NCBI GenBank assembly: GCA_013368315.1
Contig: JAACJM010000006.1
Span: forward strand, 186,001 to 250,000
Reading direction: 5' to 3'
DNA from: Tetrapyrgos nigripes
Lineage: Eukaryota > Basidiomycota > Agaricomycetes > Agaricales > Campanellaceae
Length of the DNA: 64,000 nucleotides
In this document: positions 57,401-64,000 of the stretch, piece after piece
Layout: every line of letters starts with the position of its first letter
How positions within the stretch are numbered: the first letter of the stretch is position 1
Position numbers and translations under genes: made by a program
The notes under the pieces: generated by a model
The model's database searches: none
Seen by the model: only the letters and a program-made list of their open reading frames with translations
Told to the model about the DNA's origin: nothing

Positions 57401-58299
57401 GTGAGAGTGTTTGTTGTGGTGTGTGCGATTGGCTTTGATAAGTAGGATCAGACAATGGAAAATTTTTCAACATTTCAAAGTCAAATTTTCAAACCTACTG
57501 TCATCATGGCTAATGACACCGAAACTCACCCAAACACACAGTGCCCACAACACCGAGTAACCAACAACACACAGCCCGACACTACAGCCCCCAATACATC
57601 ATCTTCTACTCCCAAAACTTCCCAGATGAAGACAACGGCAGCAGTACCTCCTGTTGTCTGCAATGGTATGTCACTGCATCCAGTCTGTGATCCACACCCT
57701 GCTACTCCAGATCTACTGGCCACTTGATGCTCTACTAAGGTTGTCCAAGCTCAGAAAAAGGAGAAAGCTAAGCAAAAGGTAGTGGGGCAAGCCCTAAAGG
57801 AAGCAACCATTGAAAAAACAGCCTGACTCAAGGACAAGATGCTCCAGGACAACATCCAAGCAGCCAAATCTGCCAATCATCCTCCAGTGAAGCTTGATGC
57901 CACTAAAAAGAAGAAGCGAGCAAAGACAGCTGTGGGTCCTGCTAGTGAGTCTTTTTTGTTGTTGATTTGAAAAAAGACAAGTAACATGCTGCTGGTCCAC
58001 CTGGGGTCACCACCTCAGAACGAAATCCACTCAGCACCTTAGATATTGAAGCCTCAAAGCCAACTAAGCACAAAAGGGATAGAAAAGGCGGTGAGACCAA
58101 ATCTGCTGCTGATGTATTCTCCCAACCTAATGACCAGAACAGCTGACGAGACTGCATATTATCCTCAGGAATTGGGTTTGGAAGGTGCCAGGAATGAACC
58201 TATGAACAAAAATGCAAAAAGCGAGTCTTGGTCTTCATACAGACAGGATCCATACTACAGTGAAAGCTTATGTGTACCAGATGATGTAGACAAGGCCCC

Positions 58300-58590
58300 A
58301 TACTGGGTGAAAGCAACCCACGTGTTGGGTTAATTTGACACTTCACCCTTGAATCGAGCAAAACGTGAGTGATCTTAGCAATGAGTACTTTTGCCCCTGT
58401 GTAGAGGGTAATCCGAAAGCACTTGGTTTTAGGGTGATCCTCACCGTGTCAAACATAACTGGTACTTTTCACCCAGTTTGCATATGATCCAAAGAAGTGT
58501 CAATCACCCTCCATTTCGTGATTGGTTCATTTCACCCATGTAGCGTAGTACTGGGTGATGAAGGGGTGATTCGGTCAACTGTCAAGACAA
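58300..58590. repeat. GGGTGA/TCACCC-rich region
   Basis: GGGTGA or TCACCC occurs many times (for example near 58305, 58342, 58459, 58508, 58536, 58554 and 58568). Similar repeats reappear near 62265-62310. Such clustering resembles subterminal repeats of a CACTA-type element, but I could not place terminal repeats. Confidence 0.45.
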
Positions 58591-58799
58591 TGACCTCACT
58601 GGAAAACAACATCGGGGGTGGTCATGCCTTCCTCACTGCACAGAGCACTGAATACTAAGTCTAAAGATTTTTGATATAGGGAATACACTCTGTAGTACCT
58701 TGGTATATAACCTGACGATAGCACCATTATCTGTTTTTTGCTGTATAAGTTCAGACAAAAACTCCAATTGCACCAACGAAAACTTACCTTAGTAGTATT

Positions 58800-60005
58800 C
58801 ACTCATTATCTGGAGCATACACAGAACGCTGAATGACTCCTGACCTATCAATGATGGCCCAACCCCGATTGCCAAGCAGAATACGTCTGATTAGACATTG
58901 GACGCAAGTCATGTCGACAATTTCATACAGCCCGAGCTTCTTGTAGTATGGCATCTCCATTCCGTTACCGTAGTGAAGATCTGCACATGTCTGGATGCCT
59001 GCAAGAATAAAAGTCTCAGGAGAAGCCAGCCCAAGCTCAGGTGAGGCTGGTAACGTGACAACAAAAATGTTTTGAAGTTGGCCATAGAGTGCCTAAGACA
59101 TACTCTGATATATGTCACATCTTGTTTGTCTTTGTTGTCATTATCCAGACTAAAAGCCTTCATATCATCTCCTCCACTCAGGCATCTCACCTTGGCCCAT
59201 TGCTGGATGCTTTCCAGATTATAATAACGTTGTACAACATCCCTTCTGACCTTGAAACGTGTAACAAAGTGAATAACAATTTTGTTGTGCAATGAATCAG
59301 AGACAGAGGTAGAAGGATGCTGGGGTGGTAAGAGCATGCAAGTTTTATCTGAGACCGTAACTCATGAGTACATATTACTTATACATTAAGAAAGAAAAAA
59401 GACATTGCTTACAAGGAGATGACTTGGAGAATGTCAATGCTTTCTGGAGTGTAGGTTGCCGACGACCCTTCATCTTCAGCTCCTCCTCCAGTTTGTAGTT
59501 CACTTTGATGATGGAGAGCCTGGAATAGTCAACAATATAGTTATCAATACAGGCCCACAGATAGCGCCGGCTTTTGATGGCAGGCTGTATGCGACCACAG
59601 TAGCGTTCCGTTGGAAATGCCCAATAAGCCCACAGAGGACCAAGCCATTCAATCATATATGCGAGGTGAAGAAGAGCATGTATGGTGACCAGACATGCAT
59701 TCATTTGGTCAGGATCATGCTGATAATATAACCCAGGGATTTGCTGCTGAGCTTAGAGGGTCTGGAAGACAATGAGGATGCAGAGGATGCGACGAGGACA
59801 AATGGTAAAAATTATCAGAATTATCACATGATACATATGTTTCCAAAAAGGCAGTCCATCTGCAACTTCCTGCCAGTGAAATACAACTTTTCATTTCTGC
59901 TACGACTACTTTAATCTGTAACTTTTTGGAACTTTTCTTGCGACTTTGGCTCAGGGGGAGTTGCTTTGAAAAGCGATGGAGCCACTTATTGGAAAAAGTT
60001 GCCAA
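58800..60005 (-). pseudogene. CACTA-type (Tnp2-like) transposase C-terminal remnant
   Basis: On the minus strand, CLVTIHALLHLAYMIEWLGP, LWAYWAFPTERYCGRIQPAI and KSRRYLWACIDNYIVDYSRL correspond to the conserved DUF4218-like end of Tnp2 transposases. Downstream are VTRFKVRRDVVQRYYNLES, IQQWAKVRCLSGGDDMKAF, DVTYIR and near 58800-58930 VDMTCVQCLIRRILLGNRGW with AIIDRSGVIQRSVYAPDNE. Introns or frameshifts separate the pieces and the catalytic half is missing. It sits inside the putative partner gene and probably interrupted it. Confidence 0.65.
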
Positions 60006-61350
60006 AAAGTCGGGAAAAGCAGGTTTGCTGTTTTACTGATGTACCACTTGATGACCATTCCATCTAAATCCCAATGCATACAATCCAGATGTGCATCCAA
60101 AAGCTAATGGATCAACCAAAACAACAGACAGTGTGCCCAGCATCAGACATGTAAAGGCCAACACAAACAGTGCAAATGATAAACATGTCACTCAAACAAT
60201 TCATGAGAAAGGTGTAGCAGCAAAGGCTCCCAACGAGAAGAAGAAAAGACATACATTGTTTCTCTTGCTCATCGTTGTAAACAGACACTGCTGACAATGG
60301 CAAAGGCAGTGCTGGTACTGCCTCTATCCAGCCTACTGGTGTACTTGAGGACATCACCAATGCATTTTTGGGTGACAAGGATGTGTTGATAGATGACAAC
60401 AACATGTTGGTAGACAGTGAAGAGCTGTGCATGAGCATTGAAGGTGAGTCAGTAAAATATCTGAAATCAAATTTTGCATAATGGGTCTACTAGATGATGA
60501 CATTGTGTCTGATGAAGACGAGGAGCAATACAGGAAGGCCATGGGTGAGCTGTGATACCATAAGCACATATAACAGAGATACTCACATATGTATATACTT
60601 TCAGAACTCGTTCACAAGCATGAGGCCAAGAAAGCTCAGAAGCAAGGAGCTGGTACTCCAGTTGTGGCCAATGTCAACACTGTCTCTGCTACTGTCTCTA
60701 CCTCAGGTCCTGTAGCTCCAGTTGCTGCCCCTGCCCAAAAGCCCAGCACACCCAATACCAATCCTACAGCCTCTTCCACAACCCCTGCTCAAGACCCAGG
60801 AGCCAATCCAAATACTAACAAGAATGGCAAGAACAAGACTGCATCTGTATCCAAGGAGCCTGAAATTGAAACGATTGAGAGGCCAACTGGTGAGCCTGGT
60901 GATGGTCAGCGAGGCTTGCAGATTGGGAGGTGATGACAACCATTACAACTGTTTCGGGGTATGTGTCAGCAGTCATCACATGATTACTTTCCTTTTTTGA
61001 TGTGCCTACTAGGAGCTTGTCCATGAAGCTTGCAAGTGGGCCAGTATTGACTACACTAAGACCTTCAGACAGCAAGATGACAATGCACTTTATGTTTTCT
61101 GCATCTTACATCTGTTTACCTACTAGTTCCAATACTAACATGTCTTGAGGTCTCACATGCCAATCCCTACTTCTGCAAGGAAAGTTTTGTGGCGAAAGGT
61201 CAGAAGGCAATGGGCAACTCAGATGTTGAAGAAGGCACTGCCCAGACGGGTGACAGTGAGTCCAAGAAGGAGCATAATGAGGAAGAGGACGATGTTGAGA
61301 TAGATGTGGGTATTAATGAAGAAGAGGAGAGTGAGGCTGACGACAACTAG

Positions 61351-63613
61351 TCATTTAAGCAGTGAGTTTGGCCTCTCACTAAATAATAGTGACCTTGTAG
61401 ATTTGTGTTCTCCTTCAATGGTGGGTCTTTGTGCATTTTTTACAGTATTCTTCAGATGACTGTGACTGTCTCCTCCAGATAAACCAAGTTTTGCAAAACA
61501 ATATTCAATACACACTTGCACAATACCAGCTCAATCCTACACTACTGTAAGATCTATGCACTTTCCTGTACTTTCCTATGGCTTTCCGGTACCCTTTTAC
61601 TTTTCTGTACTTTCCTATGACTTTCCGGTACAGTCTTAGTTTCCATTACTTTCCTATTGCTTTCCGATCTTTTCCCTTTTCCTTATTCACACATTCATTT
61701 CCAATTTCATATCCGAGCTCCACTATTAATCTCCGCAACGGATCCCATCCGGGAACCCGTGATTCATTTCGGATAACTACCGGACAACTCGTATCTAATC
61801 TCCAAACCTACTCCACTTTGTTCCGCAGTACTCCATCCATCTCCAATAGCACCATGTGCTTTTACTTCATTTCCAAACCATCCTTATCTTACTCCTCTTC
61901 ATTCTGATATTTTCCAAAGTAGTACTTAAGCTAGCAAGTTTGTAGTAGATAGCTTAAGTGCAAAATCAACAAAGCTGGTCTTCTATCCTTCCTTGATGGT
62001 TCCCTAGAACTTCCCAGTCTTTCCAACTGATCCACTTGGAATCTCCATCCAATCCACTCAAGACTTCCATCCGGGTCCTTGATGTTTCCTAGCATTGGGT
62101 ATCCGCATGGACTTGACAACTACTCTCCAGACCCTCTATTCCCTACCTTATATCTCTGCTGTTGTATCATTTTATTTCAAGCCAATGTGGCTGTATTGCT
62201 CAAGCTATCTGGTGTGATACTGTGAGTGACAGTTGATCATTAGATGGGTTACACTTGCTGGCCAAAGGGTGAAAACCACTCATTCTTGCTTCACCCCCCT
62301 TTGAGTGACCCAATTAATCGTGGACATATAAGGAATAATTTGATGCATTTATTTGAAATCAAGCATAGAACGGTTGACTTTTACCTGTCTAGTCGGTGGC
62401 TTTTCAACCAGAAATCTATTACCTGTTTGAGTGACTTTCAGCCTTTCTTGGGACCACAGTGAGTCCAGGCTCGTTCATAATGTGACTAATTTTACATAAG
62501 CAGGTCCTGACATTGCACACTGCATCAGGTTACTAACAGACTCCTACACAACACTTCTAACGTAGGGGTCTGGCTCTGAGAGACTAGCTTCAGCTGCATA
62601 GCTGAATCATTTGCACATGTGCCCAATTATAGGTACAGAGATAAAGAGGTAAAGGTGCTAGGTAGAGATTGAGGTAAAGTCAAAAGGTAAAGATGTAAAG
62701 TTGTGAGGTAAGGTTGGAAAGTCTGTGGGAAGATGGAAAGGCTGAGATTACAAGGCTCTTTAGGGTCTTGTTCTTATAACCTGACACTCTCACATGTGGC
62801 TGTGCTTGATGCATCTCCTATTCAGTCAGCAAGCCCTGATCATGCTGGTGTGCCAGTGCTTCAGTTTCCGGTGGCATTTGATCACCATAACCAGTCCTCA
62901 GCTGTTGCCACAAGTGGATGGTCTGCAACACTGCTCTGCAATGCCCATCATTCTTCACTTACTCATTGCTGTCCATCATCCATGAAGATTACAATGTTAT
63001 GGGGCCCTTGAGGAACTTCTTCCTAGACTTCTGAGTGTGGCTATGTAATTTAGATATTCAATTTCCTCAAGATTTTGTTACTAATTTCTGGCTCAGAATC
63101 AACTCCAAAAGCCAGTACTGAACAGTTGACAGCACTCATTAGTGCTCATTAGTGCTTGCCACACACTCCCTTTCTTTTGGGCCTCGTGACCCACATCTCC
63201 TTCATATATGAAGGTCCTGGCCAGACAAAATTCCTTCAGCTTCGGTTAGGCAGCACCTTCAACTTCAACTTCACCCAGCAGTTTCTGAACTGACTTCTTC
63301 ACCATGGTCACCACTTCATTGACTGTACCAGTGACTTTCAGTGATCTTCTTCCTACCTGTTCCTTTGCTCTTCCTGTTTGAGCTAAATCAGCATATTGGC
63401 CAGAGCTGTCCAGATTTGGAAAGTCCTAGGATGTAATTGTAATTTGTGCCAAATGGGCCATAGGTATGTTCAGTATGTTGAACACTCCTTGTTGTAAAAG
63501 AAGTGGAGCTAGTGTCACTGGTATGTCATCAACTACATTTTGCATTGATCTGAACCCTGTTTTCTTAGACATAAATGGTCGATATTGCACAGAAAGAACA
63601 ACTCAACTTTCAG
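61351..63613. other. No gene recognised; repeat-rich spacer
   Basis: A ~50 bp tandem duplication with TTTCCTATGGCTTTCCGGTA-like units lies at 61560-61637. GGGTGA/TCACCC motifs occur near 62265-62310. Remaining frames are short and unfamiliar. The stretch may include the right end of the split Plavaka element, which I could not place. Confidence 0.5.
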
Positions 63614-63985
63614 TAGTGTTGCACGTGGCTCGACTCGACTCCAGCTAAGCCGAGAGCCAAGCCGATGTTTAGCCAAGCTGAGTCGAACAAAAATGAGCCG
63701 GCTCTGTGTACCTCGGCTCTGGCTGGCTTTGTAGCCTAAAATAGAGAGACCCTGAAACGATGAATACAGGAAATGACCCAAGGTCTAGAGCTGTTTAATA
63801 GACCTGTATACAAAATCATGTAGCCGCTGTATAATCTGTATTCAAATAAATAACTGGCGGCTCAATTCAGCTCAAGCCGGAGTCAACAAGTTGTTTATGG
63901 CTCGAAAGCCAAGCCACGGTTATGACTTCATCAAGCCATTCATAGCCAAGCTGGAGTGAGCTGGAGTCGAGCCAGTGCAACACTA
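63614..63985. mobile_element. 372 bp hAT-type MITE
   Basis: The ends TAGTGTTGCAC and GTGCAACACTA form a perfect 11-bp inverted repeat, continued by GGCTCGACTC on both sides. The 8-bp duplication ACTTTCAG is exact (63606-63613 and 63986-63993). The interior is rich in GGCTC/GAGCC. The left end of the insertion at 2051 belongs to the same family. Confidence 0.92.
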
Positions 63986-64000
63986 ACTTTCAGTATGTTC

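Larger units (their letters stand above)
57505..61350 (+). pseudogene. Putative partner gene of the split Plavaka element
   Basis: A plus-strand multi-exon gene seems to start at 57505 (MANDTETHPNTQ), about 100 bp from the divergent Plavaka 5' end. It continues with KKKKRAKTAVGP and TSERNPLSTLDIEASKPTKH up to about 58145. After a ~1.7 kb gap containing a transposase remnant it seems to resume at about 60080: KANGSTKTTDSVPS, GVLEDITNAFLGDKDVLIDD, EEQYRKAM, ELVHKHEAKKAQKQG, a Pro/Thr-rich part, ELVHEACKWASIDYTKTF, NPYFCKESFVAKGQKA and an acidic end at 61348-61350. The head-to-head layout mirrors the intact element at 18.9-25.1 kb. Stops occur in the first part. The family is not recognised. Confidence 0.5.

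Overview
The window looks like nuclear DNA of an agaricomycete (mushroom-forming) basidiomycete. Genes are cut by many 49-75 nt GT-AG introns. The gene content fits that group: a complete Plavaka-type transposase with a divergent DUF6532 partner, a HET-domain protein, Ty1/Copia relics and a fungal kinase-like pseudogene. Most of the 64 kb is layered transposon sequence with a few host-type genes between. No rRNA, functional tRNA or CRISPR array was seen.

Layout. 1-7.7 kb and 34.4-39.5 kb are two copies of one segmental duplication. Each carries a complete five-exon secreted epoxide-hydrolase-like gene. The copies differ by clean insertions, so each serves as the empty site for the other. 9-10.4 kb and 26.6-27.9 kb hold an unclassified dispersed repeat. 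12.4-14.4 kb is a HET-domain gene. 15.4-17.2 kb is a truncated Copia element (RT/RNase H plus 3' LTR) with a 280 bp MITE inside. 17.4-18.8 kb is an unknown Ser-rich protein gene. 18.9-25.1 kb is an apparently intact Plavaka-type DNA transposon whose ends I can place (CATCAGG terminal repeats, GA target duplication). 25.1-26.3 kb is a seven-exon gene of unknown function. 28.9-33.4 kb holds broken genes: kinase-like, EngB-like and Rho-like.

39.5-64 kb is a nest of mobile elements: MITEs, a tRNA-derived SINE-like unit, a 1.29 kb inverted-repeat element with one small gene, and a stack at 44.8-61.4 kb. In that stack a second Plavaka transposase gene was split by a Copia element. The Copia integrase was split by a 3.47 kb near-perfect foldback element with a 9-bp minisatellite core. 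A 9.46 kb inversion then broke Copia gag and the Plavaka 5' region together. Flipping 47284-56740 back on paper restores the order of both genes, and the inverted orientation of the two Copia LTRs agrees.

The strongest candidates for something undescribed are the giant foldback family (3472 bp and 278 bp members with the same CACTGGGTG ends and 3-bp duplications), the CATCAGG/GA element group, and the GGTGTCTGCA-repeat element carrying a 160-residue protein. Exon coordinates were assembled by eye from splice signals and reading frame; family names come from recognition of motifs, not from searches.
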